DNA from: Zygnema circumcarinatum
Taxonomy: Eukaryota > Streptophyta > Zygnematophyceae > Zygnematales > Zygnemataceae
Reading direction: 5' to 3'
Length of the DNA stretch: 64,000 nucleotides
Assembly: GCA_037447605.1 (NCBI GenBank)
Contig: CM074815.1
Span: 1,112,023-1,176,022 of the forward strand
Shown piece by piece: positions 10,307-25,380 of this stretch. The notes beneath the pieces were generated by a model. The model searched no databases, was not told the DNA's origin, and was given only the letters and a program-made list of their open reading frames with translations. A program made the position numbers and the translations under genes. The number at the start of each line of letters is the position of its first letter. Position 1 is the stretch's first letter.

Positions 10307-11782
10307 TTGTTTGCTGGAAGAATGGCCTGTGAACTCTCATGATATTCTCAACTCTCAGAATTATAACTATTGTCCTGCACTTGCTTTCGTTGGAATACCA
10401 GGTTGAGGGCGCGATGAAGGTTAATTTCAATGGGCGAAGATGGATGGCGAGACCAAGCAAGTGCTTATGAACAGGTTGCCTTTGGGAACTTCTCTGTTGC
10501 CTCCTGTTGTAAATATTTGTAAATCGTGCTGTTACGTTCATAGAAACGTTGACATCCGCTATTTTTGGTTCAATGTCGCATTACTGTTCCTAAACACTCG
10601 ATCTTCTTTACCGGGAGGTGTGAAACATCTAATCTCAATCTTGAAGAAATCTAAGCAAGGGACCAGCGTGTCTGTTTCGTCTCCTCCGCCTCCCGTGAGC
10701 GCCGATGTTCACTTTAATTCCAGTCCCTACAAAGCTGGCCGTGAGGCAATGCCCAAAAGGCAACTTTGAAAGTTATTGGCAATATGCACAAGTCTTCTTT
10801 CAGCCGTTTCATGGTTTGCAGTGTAACCGCCACACTCGAACTACAGAGGGAGATATTCCAAAAATGATCTGTTCCTTTTTTCTTGACGTTACATCGTGGT
10901 GTTGCTTAGATCCACTGCTCATGAGCGTGATCCCCCCTGAGAGGTGGAGCTGCCCAGCTCCTTGCTCCAGTAGTGAGAACGAACGCCCCCCCCGCCTCCC
11001 ACAGACCGAGACGCCAACGAACTAAAGCGAACAGCAAGCAGAAATGATAACTTGGGTTCAAGAAAGGAGCGTACAGCGTACCTTTTTGTTATTCAGTAAT
11101 TCATTAATTCCACATTGAAGCCCATCCAAGCGGTCGTGAGCTCAGCACGGGACCAGAGCCAGAGCCCTCCACGCACATTCAAATTCCATACCATACCATA
11201 CACATCAAAAGTTTCACACTTCCTAATCTGGACTACGGCCGTGCCTCTAGTAAAGGTACCGAATCGCAGCATGCCACGTATTCGCATCGACCTACCTGGC
11301 AAGCTCCCATTAGCTGCGTACCTCCACAGCGGCGACTCACGCCATCGCGTGTAACAGCTACATGTAGCCGCACGACTCCAATGCGCCGCCGGCAGGCGCG
11401 CACCTGCCGAGGAGTCAGCAGCACGAACCGCCACGTAGGATGTAGGCCACGTGGCGACTTCTCAGCAACCCGCGTGTCGCGCAGAGATCGCGGGCTGCAC
11501 GTACGGCCTGACACGTAGGCGACCGTATGACACGCGGCAGCCTGTGCGCGGTCGGTGCCAAGTGTGCCTGGCCGCGCCAAGTGCCGGCCGCGCTCTAATA
11601 GCCGGCGGCCCTCACAAAGGGATTCAGGGGAAGGGGAATAGCTGCTGCAGGCGGGCAGGCAGGCAGGCAGGTGCAGGGAAGCAGGGGTGGGAAGGGCCTG
11701 GAGCTCAAGGAGGGAGGGAGGGAGGGAGGGAGGGAGGGAGGGAGGGAGGGAGGGGAGGAAGGAAGGCAGGAAGAGGATTGCG
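10307..11782. other. Intergenic, upstream of second stress-like gene
   Basis: No gene is recognised. Near the right end a CACGTG palindrome (GGCCACGTGGCG context, 11448-11453) with nearby ACACGTAGG and CCACGTAGG motifs lies about 330 bp before the next start codon. A GCAGGCAGG tract (about 11650-11670) and a (GGGA)n tract (about 11708-11755) follow, probably in the 5' leader. Confidence 0.5.
11708..11755. repeat. (GGGA)n microsatellite
   Basis: Roughly eleven tandem GGGA units lie immediately upstream of the start codon of copy 2 of the stress-like gene, so they are probably transcribed in its 5' leader. Confidence 0.9.
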
Positions 11783-14700
11783 ATGGCGCAGCTGCAACGC
11801 AGAGATGAGTTTGCGAGGGAGCAGGGCGCACAAGGTGAGGCGACCGGGGGAGATGGCAGAGGGCGGCTGGGGTGTTCAGTTTGGAAGGAAGAGGACGGGG
11901 ATGAATATGAGAATGAAGATGTGGATTCATTGACAATTTCTGATTTTTTTGTTGAAACCGCGTTACCAGCTTGGGAATGTGTGCTTTCGGGTTGTCATGT
12001 GTCACATTGTAGTACAGCCGACAGGCACAGTTACGTTTCGTGTTTCTTTGTTTTTTGAATTACTTCTTTAGTTGACGTCTGATAGATGCTGCTGATATCC
12101 GCAGGGGCGGACGCGTTTGCGCAACATGATGCGCATGAGCAGAAGAAGGGTGGAATCTTTGCGAAACTGAAAAACAAGGCTAAACAAGTGAAGCAGAAGA
12201 TCGGAGGACACAGTGAAACTCCGAAAGCACAAGTTGAGGATGCGACAGGGCAAAAGCAGCCACAGCAACCGAACTGCTTTGGATTACTTGACTCTGACAA
12301 GGTTGATTTTCATGCAGCTCCCAGTACCGCCTTTGCGAAATGCTAAGAAACAAGGTTTATGGGCTTTGGAGGAGTTGCGATGTTATAGGGTGTGATGAAA
12401 AACCGCACTAACAAAAAATGCCGTTGTGTTGAACTCTGGTTGTTCACCCGTTGGTCGCAAAAAAGACAAGAAGTAAAAAGAATTGGTGTATACTAGCCAA
12501 TTCAATGCATACTTACGGGCTGAAAGTACAGTTGTCCGTCTCTTGTGAAAGAACCAATCGTGCCATCGAGCTTTACCATGGTATGCAGAATATCCACGTC
12601 GCTATTTGGCTTTATACTGCAGGCCATTAACAGTTTTGTGGCAAATTGCTCAGATGTCTTCGTCTTCATCTTCATCGTCCTCCGATAACGAGGAAAGTTC
12701 CGACGGAGGGAAGGGTGATTATCTGGCAAGCGGTCAAGCCGAACATCCGCTACAAAGCACACAGATTGCAGATTCAGATTTGGCGAAAAATGCGTTTGAC
12801 TTAGCCAAGGGGAACACAACTACAGGCGTTGGCGGAGGGCCAGGTAAGGCCATCTGAGTTGGGTTTTCTGCTTTTATGTCACAAAGGCTGAAAAGTGTGG
12901 CTGCTCTTTATCCAGGTAGTTGGAAGGAGGAGGAGGAGGTTGCTCGAAGGAGTTGCTGTTAGGCAATTGTTTTATAAAATAGCAGTGTAATGACTGGTGC
13001 CACGAGATTGTGAAGTTTGACTAGTTTAATTCGTGTAGTGGTTATGGAAGAACAATTGATGCTTAAATTTTGGACGATAGAATATTTAATCATGGCTTCA
13101 ATTACAGAACTGCTTGTCTGCCTACCTGGACGTTTCTCACTTGAACCGGCACTTGTCTATGCAGAAGGTAACTTGGGTGGGCCGCCTGTGATTGCCGGGC
13201 CGGCCTCGGAGGCAGCAGGCAAAATTGCTCGTTCAGAAATTCCTCCAGCGTCTTCAAGTCCCGCTGGCGTGGTAAGTAACTGAGAATGGTCTCTCTGTAT
13301 AGACACTGGTGCTTCGACTTTGCTTTCTGTAGAGCACCACAGCAGCAGCAGCAGTTTCTTGTTTGATGCGTCGTTCTCTGTAAATTGGTCAAAAGGGTTC
13401 TTACGTCACCCTAATTGTTTTTATCCACGTCTGTGCAGCTCCATGATGTTCCACCTGAAGCCTTGGAGACAAACGCTGGCAAACTGGACCTCCAAGGAAA
13501 CCAAGCAAACCTATCCCAGCAGGCTGATACACCTCACGTTGGACAAGGTTACAGCGCTGCTGGACAATTTGTACCAGAGGAAAGTGAAAAAGCACTAACT
13601 GCTGGCGATGCTTCGACAGCACTAACTGCTGGCGATGCTTCGACATCTGTTACTCGTGGTATTGGCGAGTCTGCGAGTAGTTTACCTCAAGAACGTAAGC
13701 ATAAATTCAGGGAAGCTGTCAAATATGCGGGAGACCTGGCTCTGGCAGGAAGTGTGTTGGCCATCGTGGGTGTGGGTTCAGCAATAGGAGCTTTCTCAAG
13801 GGAAAGTAAGGATAAAATTGAGCAGAAAGCTGATGAGTTGAGTGCTAACGCAGATCGCTTAGCAAAGGAGGACGAGGGCGTACCTGTTCAGGAACCAGCA
13901 GAAGCGCGGGTAAAGGCTGAGCCCGGAATGGATGCGCAGACAACAGCTCAGCACCTGTACAACAAAACAACGGAAAACGTTGAAGTCCTTCAGGAGAGTG
14001 CGGCAAAGACTCTTGGCTACAGGCAGGAGGGCAGTGGAATTGCTAGTGAAGCAGCCGTTCAGCCGGGACAGGTCAAGGACGACGACAAGGAAGGAGTGGA
14101 TAGCGCAAGCAAAGTGAAAGATAATGTGGTAGGCGCTGTTGCTGGTGGTGCAGGTGCTGTGGGTGCAGCTCTCGGCCTTAACAAAGCTACTTCCTCGTCG
14201 TCTTCATCTTCTTCTTCATCCTCTGAGTCTGATGCCGAGCAAAATTCTAAGCAGCGGCTTTCTGGCCAGGACGACCTACATATGTCTGATGGGAAGTCGG
14301 AAGTGCACCCTCAAAAAGAAGGGAAAAACTATTTCCAGCAATTGGCAGATACGATCACGGGCAACAAGAAGAATGAATATGGTTCTGTTGCAGCAGAGGT
14401 CAATGAAGAGGACGGAGCCAAGCTTTTGGCAAAGGAACATGCGGAAAAACCAAAAAGTTTACAGGAGGAGATCAATGACTTAGTTGGTACACCTGCCAAG
14501 CAAGCGAATGCCTCCGCAGAACGAGAGACGCAGGCAATAGGAAGTGGACTTAGCAGCGACCAACCGGAGGAGACAGCAAACACGAATCCACATGCATACA
14601 CGCCGGAAGCAATGGATATAGGACAGGCAAAGCCGACGCTTACTCAGAGAGCAGCTGACACTGGTTCGTATTTGAAGGACTCTGCAGTTTCTGTAGTAGG

Positions 14701-15790
14701 TCTCGGCAGGACATCGGCAACGGGAGAGGGGGAACGCACAGCTGCAGATTATAAGAATGAGTTGCAGGAGACAGAAGTTGGCAGCTTAAAGCAGCCAGAA
14801 CAGGAGTCAGCAAATGCTGAAAACAAACCACCAACTTTGACGCAAAGACTAGCAAATAGTGCTGCATTTGTTGTCGGTAGGGGAGGTGGCTACACAGCTG
14901 AGAAGAGCCCTGTGACTGAAGAAGTGCAGCAGACTGAAGGCGAGAAGACACAATTGAATGAACCACAAGCGGCTGAGGAGGGTAGCACTCCACCCACTCT
15001 TACTGAACGACTGAAAACTTCTCTTTTAGGGCAGCCCCCTGCGACTGATGGAGGGCAGCAGACTGAAAGCGAGAAGACACAATTGAAAGAACCGGAAGCG
15101 GCTGAGGAGGGGAGCATTCCACCCACTCTTACTGAACGACTGAAAACTTCTCTTTTAGGGCAGCCCCCTGCGACTGATGGAGGGCAGCAGACTGAAAGCG
15201 AGAAGACACAATTGAAAGAACCACAAGCGGCTGAGGAGGGCAGCATTCCACCCACTCTAACTGAACGACTGAAAACTTCCCTTTTAGGGCAGACCCCTGC
15301 GACTGATGGAGGGCAGCAGACTGAAAGCGAGGAGCCAATGAACCAAACACAACAACCAACAGAAGAAAGTAGTAAGCCTCCTACTCTGACAGAGCGACTC
15401 AAAACTTCACTGATTGGGACGAGCAATAAGAATATCTCAACGACTGATGCTGGGGAGGAGGCGCCATCGTTGGAAGGCGAGAGTGGAGCTCCGTTGACTG
15501 AGGGCCAAAGGCAGGAGATTGGTGTTGACGAGAAGAAATCTGTGGTGCAGCAAGCAAAGGATTCTGCCACAGCTATCTTGGGAAGGGGTAATGCATCGAC
15601 TCCGGCAGAAGCTCCAGGTGGTCTCCAACAGGGAAGCGTGCCTCCTGCAACAAACGAGTCACAGCATGCGGCAGAACCTCAAGGAAACAGAAACGTTGAG
15701 AATGTGGAATCTCAGGGAGTCGACAGAAATGCATCCCCTCGCCATGGTGTGTTAGGCCTCGTCTCATCCATCTTTGGAGTCAAGAATTAA
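11783..15790 (+). CDS. LTI65/RD29-like hydrophilic repeat protein, copy 2 (tentative)
   Basis: Exons 11783-11834, 12105-12301, 12654-12843, 13165-13271 and 13439-15790 join in phase to 965 aa. Residues about 33-52 (GGIFAKLKNKAKQVKQKIGG) are a Lys-rich amphipathic segment like that of the neighbouring copy and of LTI65/CAP160. Then come a Ser run with acidic residues, a hydrophobic stretch near residues 280-300 (SVLAIVGVGSAIGAF), a second Ser run, and the block shared with copy 1 (EEINDLVGTPAKQANA). The C-terminal half carries repeated PTLTQR/PTLTERLKTSLLG modules, with a 43-aa unit in tandem at about 14980-15340. RD29-type proteins carry comparable repeated xYTEK modules. The product is overall polar, acidic and probably disordered. 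An abscisic-acid, cold or drought role is an inference. Confidence 0.7.
14979..15366 (+). repeat. 129-bp coding tandem repeats
   Basis: A 129-bp (43-aa) unit beginning PPTLTERLKTSLLG and ending AAEEGSI is repeated about three times with few changes, and a fourth, diverged PPTLTERLKTSLIG follows. Two earlier, more divergent PTLTQR modules lie at about 14635 and 14828. The repeat is in frame throughout copy 2 of the stress-like gene. Confidence 0.85.
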
Positions 15791-17121
15791 GGTGTGGCGG
15801 TCTTTGTTATGGATTGATCATATGATGCATACCATCCCTGGAAACACTGTAGAGAAGAAAAATACTATGACTTGGTTCGAGCGGTCAAGAAACATCATGG
15901 CAGAACCTGAGACCGACAGGCATACGCATACATGTATCGCAATGATAGGCCAGTGCGTTAAATTTCCCTTTGGACAGTATGTGAATTTTGGATCTGGTGG
16001 GCCGCTGGGTTGGGTGAGCTATGCTGCAACGGCATCCGTTTTTGGGGTGTCGAACATGGTGTAAGCAAAACTATTTGGGAGAGCCAGAGGGCATTGCAAG
16101 GTAGCTGGGAAATAGGGAGGCAAAAAATGGCGAATGTTCTGTCGTTGTGTACACTTTTGTAAATGGCAGAAAATGTAACATAAGCGTGTCTCGTGTTGCT
16201 CGGATGTTGACGTGTATTGATCACCTTAATACGTCTGTTTCAAGATTGATGTATTATTCCTGTTGGATGGCTTGAATGCTGGGGACTGGTTAGCAAGCAT
16301 AGCCAGATAACCCTAATTTTCAGTTGTTCAGCGCTTCATCCCAGACGAGGAATCTTGAAGTTTACTTGATAGCAAGCTATGTAAAGCGTATGCACAGTTG
16401 TTGCCACCATGGCCTCAGCCTCCTAACCCTCTGACTGTGAGACAGAAGATCTGTTTGCAAGAAATCCTAACCAGCTGCTCTTGGACGAATGTTGAAGAAT
16501 ACGACATCCTGAAATTGCAGATTTACAGGACGACACTGTACATTGTCTTTCAATTGTTTCTTTCAATCACTTTCAAACACCAATTGTGATATTGTTCACC
16601 CTTTGTCAGTAGTTTCATCAAAGAACTTGCAAAACAAAGAACCCTCATTGACCTGAAAACAATGGCGATGTGCATTATTGGTGACTATGTAGCGCAGCAA
16701 AAAATCCAACAACGCTCTTGTTCAGGTCCACAGACTCCACCCCCTCCAGCCTCTAGGACCGCCGCCCCCTAATGTCCCCTAGGAACCCTTCCCTGCACCA
16801 ATCAGAAGCCGATTTGCCGCACGCGGATCCAAAAAGGGCTCCCGCGCACCGCATTTTGCACTGTATCGAGTTCGACTCCAGTTTCGCCTTGTTTGCCGTT
16901 CTAACAGGAAAGCTGCGAGCCGCAGCTATTTGAAAGAACGAGTACAGCGCTCTCTATCATGTCCTTTCGAAGAGCTAATACACACCAGTCCATCAGAACG
17001 TCCTGCGACTTAAGAAAGCGCTTCTCCTGAGATCCACCAGAATACATTTAAAGAACCCTTTTCACTAGAAAGGGCACAAAAGAAAAGGCTACTGCTCCTC
17101 TGTCCCCCGCACACTCTTTCG

Positions 17122-17157
<36 letters not shown>

Positions 17158-17404
17158 TCCCTATCCAAGGAAGGACATGTGCCGAAAACAAGCTAGAAAC
17201 CTAACTGAAATCACACGTGACCTGTAAGCAGACGCGTGTAGCAAGCACACGCTTGCAGCAGTCTAAGATCCATGGGCGGCTTAACATGAAATTGAGCCGC
17301 CACTTCATGCTTCATGGTGTGGATAGGCCCGGAGTCTCGTGGACATTCCGAAGCCTGCAGATTATAGCCACAATTATTTAGTCAGAATTTCGGATTGATT
17401 TCAA
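15791..17404. other. Convergent intergenic region
   Basis: This lies between the 3' ends of the plus-strand stress-like gene and the minus-strand His/Lys-rich gene. I see 3'-UTR-like sequence, a short CT microsatellite at about 17122-17157, and an imperfect inverted repeat (GGGCGGCTTAA / TTGAGCCGCC) near 17274. No further gene is recognised. Confidence 0.5.
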
Positions 17405-20051
17405 TCATCCAGTCGATGCTAAGTCTGTGAGAAAGACAGACAAATGCATTCGTCCCCTCAAAAAAGAAAAGACTCGCTTTTCCATCTTGTAAGGAGAGAG
17501 TTTCAGTTTTGAGAAACTTACAATTTGATGTAATCAGCACTAGTGAGTTGAAAAAGTTGGTCAGAGGATTCCCATCCTTTAGCTGCTCCACCTGGTCTGG
17601 CGAGACTCTGCTACTCTCAACGCCACCTGATTTCTCTGCTTCCCTTGAATCCTCGGCTGACTTTTTTGTATCGACCTCCTCAGTATTGTTCAACTTCTCC
17701 TGGTTCACACCATTTGCAAGCAGGTCACCTCCACCAGAAAGCTCCACCGGCGAAGTATCTGCCATACCAATGTATCCCCTATAAAAAAGGTAGACCAACT
17801 CACAGTTTTTTATTTTCTTTTTAAGTTTGATGTATTCTAGGTTATTGATGTTCCCTCTTCCTTGTCCTCATTGACACAAACCATGCTGCTGCTTGTGAAC
17901 AAATTTGCAGCTCTTTTCTTTTGTTCTTCAACTTCAGATGCCATACTCTCGTGGCAATTCCTAGGTCAAGTTTTCCTTTATTCCACATTCCTGTAATATT
18001 AATATGCTGTATTGGAAAGCTATCAACTAGTGAGCTTCAATCAATTCATCAAACCCGTCTAAACCAGCAATTTCACTATTGCTTTCACTGTCCGAGTCGT
18101 TCCTACCCGTGCTTTTTTGCATGAATTTCGACCATCCCTTCTACCAGACTGTCTCCCCAAGCTTACCTTTATCTGTGGTCTCCATTTTGCCATTCAGTTG
18201 TACCGTTTCTGCATTCAGTGCTACTTCTTCAACAGCAGCTCCCATATCAACTGCGGCGATTAACGGAAGCCCTTCCAGAGCATTGCCATCATTTGCCTCT
18301 TCTGCAAGCCCTTCAACTGGTTTCAAATCGCTGTTAGCTTGGACACAATCTGCTCCTTCATCCAGCCTTTCCTCAACAAGGCTTTCAGCTTCTTTGACTT
18401 CTGAAGAATTATCCGGCTCTACACCTCCAGCTTCTCTCAGAAACTGCATTTCTGAAGCATGGATTTTTTCTACAGCCCCATTCTCAACGACAACCTCCTC
18501 CAGCTCCTTCTCATTGACTCCATTTTCTGTGTTTTCTGGAATCTTCGTTTCAACTGTAATGGGCTCGTCCGCAGCTTCTTTCGTGATTTCTGATTCCATT
18601 TCTTCCACTACCATTGGAACACTCACGCCTGCTTGAGCCATGTTGTGTTCAGTATCTGCCACTGGTGGCAAAGCCACTTCTCCCTCCACGCTCTCTGTTG
18701 TAGAGGGCTCAGTTACAACTGATTCTTGCTCAACGAGCTGCAGTTTCTTATCAAGCACTTTGTCAGCCACTTCATCCTTAGACACGTCCTCTTCTGCCTC
18801 CATCTTTTGGTCCTCTACCGCAAGTTCCGGCCCTAACGACAATACTACCTTTTCAGGAATTGTTGGCGGAGTCTCAACCACTTCAGCTGACTGTTGTTCA
18901 TCGTTCTTGGCAGGACTCTCTACCATAGTATTCTTTACAGCATCTGTTGTGGCTCCATCTCCATCCTCTGAAGAGCTTTCCCCCTCCGCCCCCTCATCTT
19001 CCGCCTTCAAAGGATCGTGCGGTTCGTCGTCAGTCTTGGACTTTTTCTTATTCTTCTTCTTCTTCTTCTTCTTCTTTCTCTTCTTCTTTTTGGCCTCTTC
19101 CGAACCATTCTCAACTCCCCCAGCCCCCTCTAACTCGCTCCCCTGCTTTGCTCCTTCATGGATTGCTGTTGCTTCAGGCTTCATTGTTGTCTCTTTGTGA
19201 GTGGCAGGAGCAGTGAATGCCTTCATATCTGTCCCCCCATTTTGATGATTGGAGCTTTCAGTTGAGACTTTTCCCTCCTCTTCAACGAGAAGGTCCACAT
19301 CGGCATCGGCTATTGCAACTGCCTCTGCAGCCGCCACCTCCTCCGTGCTCACTTTTGGAACCTCTCCATTCTCCGCCTTTGGCTTAACCCCGTTTCCCTG
19401 TTACAAATACACAAAAGTATCACAGTCAGCACCTATTGCTGTACATATAGTCACTTCGTTACCCCACAGCCCCCATCCCCCCCTCCCTTCCCCCCTCCCG
19501 CCCACCCCAATAAAAAAGACAACTGTAAAGTCAAGGCGAGTCAGCATGTCCAAACAAAAGTCAAAGTGAACCACACCCACACCCACTCTCACGCATATTC
19601 TCACTCACATACACTCTTCAACGAAAAAAAGCGAGAACGCTTCTCCACCTTAAAACAAGCACTGCAGGAAGCCCTTACGCTCCTTTCTATTGCAGGTTCA
19701 ACTGTGTCCTTCCTCCCTGCCACTGCATTGAAAGGCGTAGCTCTGTGTTTCTATGCATGCAGATTAAGGGGGATAGGGAGAGAGAGAGAGAGCGAGAGAG
19801 AGAGAGAGAAAAAGTACCTTGGCAGACGGAGAAACGTTCTTCGCTTTGTTCAATGAAGCATCTGACTGTGAGTGAGAGTGTGCGTGAGAGTGCGAATGTG
19901 GGTGCGCGTGTGGGTGCGAGTTTGGCTGTGAGTGTGGGGGAGAGTAAGAGTGCGAGGTGCCCGCTGAGTGCTCCGCCTCCTTGTGGCCTCCCTTTCCTGA
20001 CGAAGGTTTCCCCCTCGCTGATTCAGAGCTGCGTCTCCTCCCTGCAGCCAT
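17405..20051 (-). CDS. Unknown His-rich, Lys-rich, acidic protein
   Basis: Exons 20051-19818, 19397-18167, 17758-17522 and 17424-17405 join in phase to 573 aa. The last 20-nt exon is the least certain. I do not recognise the family. The N-terminal 78 aa are basic, then dominated by alternating His, Ser and Pro (HPHAHPHSHSHAHSHSQ). The middle has a run of about 20 residues almost all Lys (coding 19030-19095), a strong nuclear-localisation candidate. The remainder is acidic, rich in E, V, A and D, and probably disordered. Exon 3 ends with a hydrophobic NPLTNFFNSLVL segment, the only part that looks folded. Direction and coding are supported by one 1.2-kb open exon with no stops and matching phases. 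A scaffold or nucleolar role would be a guess. Confidence 0.6.
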
Positions 20052-20508
20052 TGCATTCCGTTTCTTCTCACCTGCACCCCACAGCAATAAGAAAAACGTA
20101 AGACCAATAAGTGATTCAAACTGAGAAAAGGGAAAAGGGAAAAACGTGACTGGTTCAAAACCTCGCATCCTGGCACTGCAATGCAAAAAATCGCCCTCAA
20201 CTGGGGACTCCCCGCCTCACGTCTTGACCTCATCGATGTATAGGGAATTGGACTCAAATCGACTGACTGTCCAGTCATCCACCAGTGACCAGTTGGACCA
20301 ATTTTGACTCGTCTTCTCTATATGCTCGTGCAGTTGCGTTAGAACGCAAGGCAAGGAGTAAAACTGTCCATCAAATGGCACTCGAGAGAAATGTTCAATG
20401 CAGCTGAACCGACCAGAACTGCTGTTTGAACGAATGGATTAGCCACGGGCCGGAACAAAAAATGCCAACTTTGTGACAGGAAGCAGAGCAATCCCACACT
20501 TCATGTAG
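20052..20508. other. Upstream of His/Lys-rich gene
   Basis: Probable promoter and 5' leader of the minus-strand gene ending at 20051. An in-frame upstream extension exists but adds a hydrophobic stretch unlike the rest of the protein, so the inner ATG was preferred. Nothing else was recognised. Confidence 0.4.
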
Positions 20509-21330
20509 ATGAGAAACAAACCCCTCCACCACTCCCTCTCTACTCCCACTCCTTACCTCTCTCCCACTCCTCCTCGTTCCCTCCTACCCTGCCTCCCTCC
20601 CTCCCACCCTCCTCTCCATTCCCTCTCCTCAATCCTCTACCACTTAGCCCCCTTCTCCCACATTTCCAGTCCCTCTCACATCACCCTCTTACCCCCACCC
20701 TCCTGTACCTCACCAAACTTATACCCACCGTCGAGACTTCTCCCTTCCCACCTTCAACCTTTTGTCTACCCCATGTTCTCCCTTCGCCTCTCCCATCCCT
20801 CACCTACCCCCCTCTGTCCTCACTTCCATCCGCTCTCTCTATCTACCCCATCCCAATTACCCCCACATTTCCCTCCACAACCCCAAGTTCTCCACCTTTT
20901 CCTTCCACCCCATTCTCTACACCTCTCCTACTTCGGTCCCCTTCCCTCCCTCCATCCCCTCCCCTCCCTCACCTCCCTCCCTCCTTCCCATCCTCACCAT
21001 CTCCTACTTCCCGTCACCCTTGAGCCTCCTCCCACCTCCCAATAGACCTCTACCTCCCTTGTCTTCCCCCTCTCCCTCCCGCCACCTCTCCCTTCCCCGT
21101 CCCACACACCCTCCACTGCCCATACCCCCTCCTCTCCCAACAGAGACTCTCACACCCAAAATTCAACAGCCCCGCGCAGTTGCAAACCAACCAGCTAGGC
21201 TCAATCACGAAACGTCACGCGTCCCCTGCAGCTGTCACGCCGCCATGGCCACGGCCCCTCTGCCCTCCTCTCCCTCCCCCTCCCCGTCCCCGTCCCCGTC
21301 CCCGTCCCCCCACTCGCCCAATGGAGCGAA
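20509..21330. repeat. Pyrimidine-rich low-complexity tract
   Basis: For about 800 bp the plus strand is overwhelmingly C and T, with irregular TCCCTC, CACCCT and similar words, ending in (CCGTCC)n near 21285-21310. The long Pro/Ser/Leu ORFs it produces on the plus strand are composition artefacts. Confidence 0.75.
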
Positions 21331-21451
21331 CTTGTTCGCCAAACCACGAACTTTTATCGAACTTTTCAAATGTTTTTACGGACATTTTGACCCTCCGTCC
21401 AAGTAAGCGCGTCCTTTACGGGCAGGAAACGTTTGTCGGCGCTGCCCTCCG

Positions 21452-22024
21452 CACGTGCGGCCCCCCGAGGGCGCTCTGTCCAGAGTCGTGCGCCCTCTGC
21501 GCCTGACGGCTCCGCTCGGGCCGGCACGTGTCAGCGCAATATCGAGCGGCAGATCGGACCGTCCAAACTGTGAATCGGACGGTTGGAAGGCCTCCCTGAA
21601 TCCGCGCTGGCAGCAGATAAGGCAGGGTTTATGTCGGCGCCCGCCCTCCGCCCGCCTCGTCCGACGTGTCAGTGCCACGTGGTAGCAGGCCCTGACACGC
21701 GGCACGTTCAAGCAGCAGAAATCCACGTGGCATGCGGATATTGGCTGATGCCCGACGGGCAGATTGATGGAACGAGCGGACTTCTAGAGGCTAAAGAGAA
21801 GAATTTAAACTTGAAAAAAAAAAGGCCTTTCAAAATTTTACCGGTTTGAGGCAATGATAGTCTTGAAAAATGGGAGAAATCTCAAAAATTCTCAGTTAAA
21901 TGATTAAAAATTTCGAGAAATTCAATTGACGTGGCAGCGAAGGCAGATCGGAGTCGCCTATTGCGAAAAGTCAAATCAACCGCATCCAATAGAAATATGC
22001 CATGTAGGATATATTTAACACGTG
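21452..22024. promoter_or_regulatory. Second CACGTG cluster
   Basis: CACGTG occurs at 21452, 21525, 21676, 21724 and 22019, with further GACGTGTC and GACGTGGC words between. The nearest starts are distant: the His/Lys-rich gene begins at 20051, about 1.4 kb away on the minus strand. It could be that gene's distal promoter, or an unannotated regulatory stretch. Confidence 0.35.
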
Positions 22025-22705
22025 GAAAATAACCATTGGTGGACGATCGATTCTAAGCTTGAAATGCACGCCGCGTGTACGAACGATGTCGGTGGATCGC
22101 ATAGAAACGCAGGAACCGTGATGCTCCACAGCACTGCAACTGGCGTCAGTCACATGTGCGTGACAGGACAGGCGACGCTTCTGTCTCCATTAGCTCCAGT
22201 TAGCGTGATTTCGCGACATACGGCGCAACAGTCACGGGCAGTCGCAGCGGTTTCTATGTGCGGACGGAACAGGTCCCGCCGAGCACATACAACCGTAGCA
22301 TTCACAAGGGAGGAAGAAACGAACGTGTCGGAGTTTCGGATTTCCATTGCGGTCACAAAAATTTGTTTGAAGATGGGATGTGCCAATCCTTCAGCTTCAC
22401 AGTCTTGCCCTCCACAGCAGCGACGAGTCATCAACCAAAGCGCAGAATACATGCCTTATAAATTATTCCCCAAAGCAACATGTTTTACAAGGAGGACAAT
22501 GTTCTATGGAATTGCTCCCATTTGTCCCCTCATGGCAGTAACTATCAATCTTCCTACCACTAAAGAGGAGCAAGACGCTGCCTCTAACGTGCTACGACTT
22601 GTTCCAACAACAGCCTCCCCTCCTTGCCACCTCGACCTCTACTGTTACAAGCGTTCCATGCGGCCGTTCAATTTGACCACCACAGTTTTACAACTGCTTC
22701 CGAAA

Positions 22706-25380
<2,675 letters not shown>

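Noticed and set aside
14890-15570. 226-codon minus-strand ORF with repeats
   Set aside because: It is the antisense shadow of the 129-bp coding repeats in the plus-strand gene.
20509-21406. 178- and 214-codon plus-strand ORFs
   Set aside because: Composed of Pro/Ser/Leu/His from the C/T-rich tract; no domain and no splice context.
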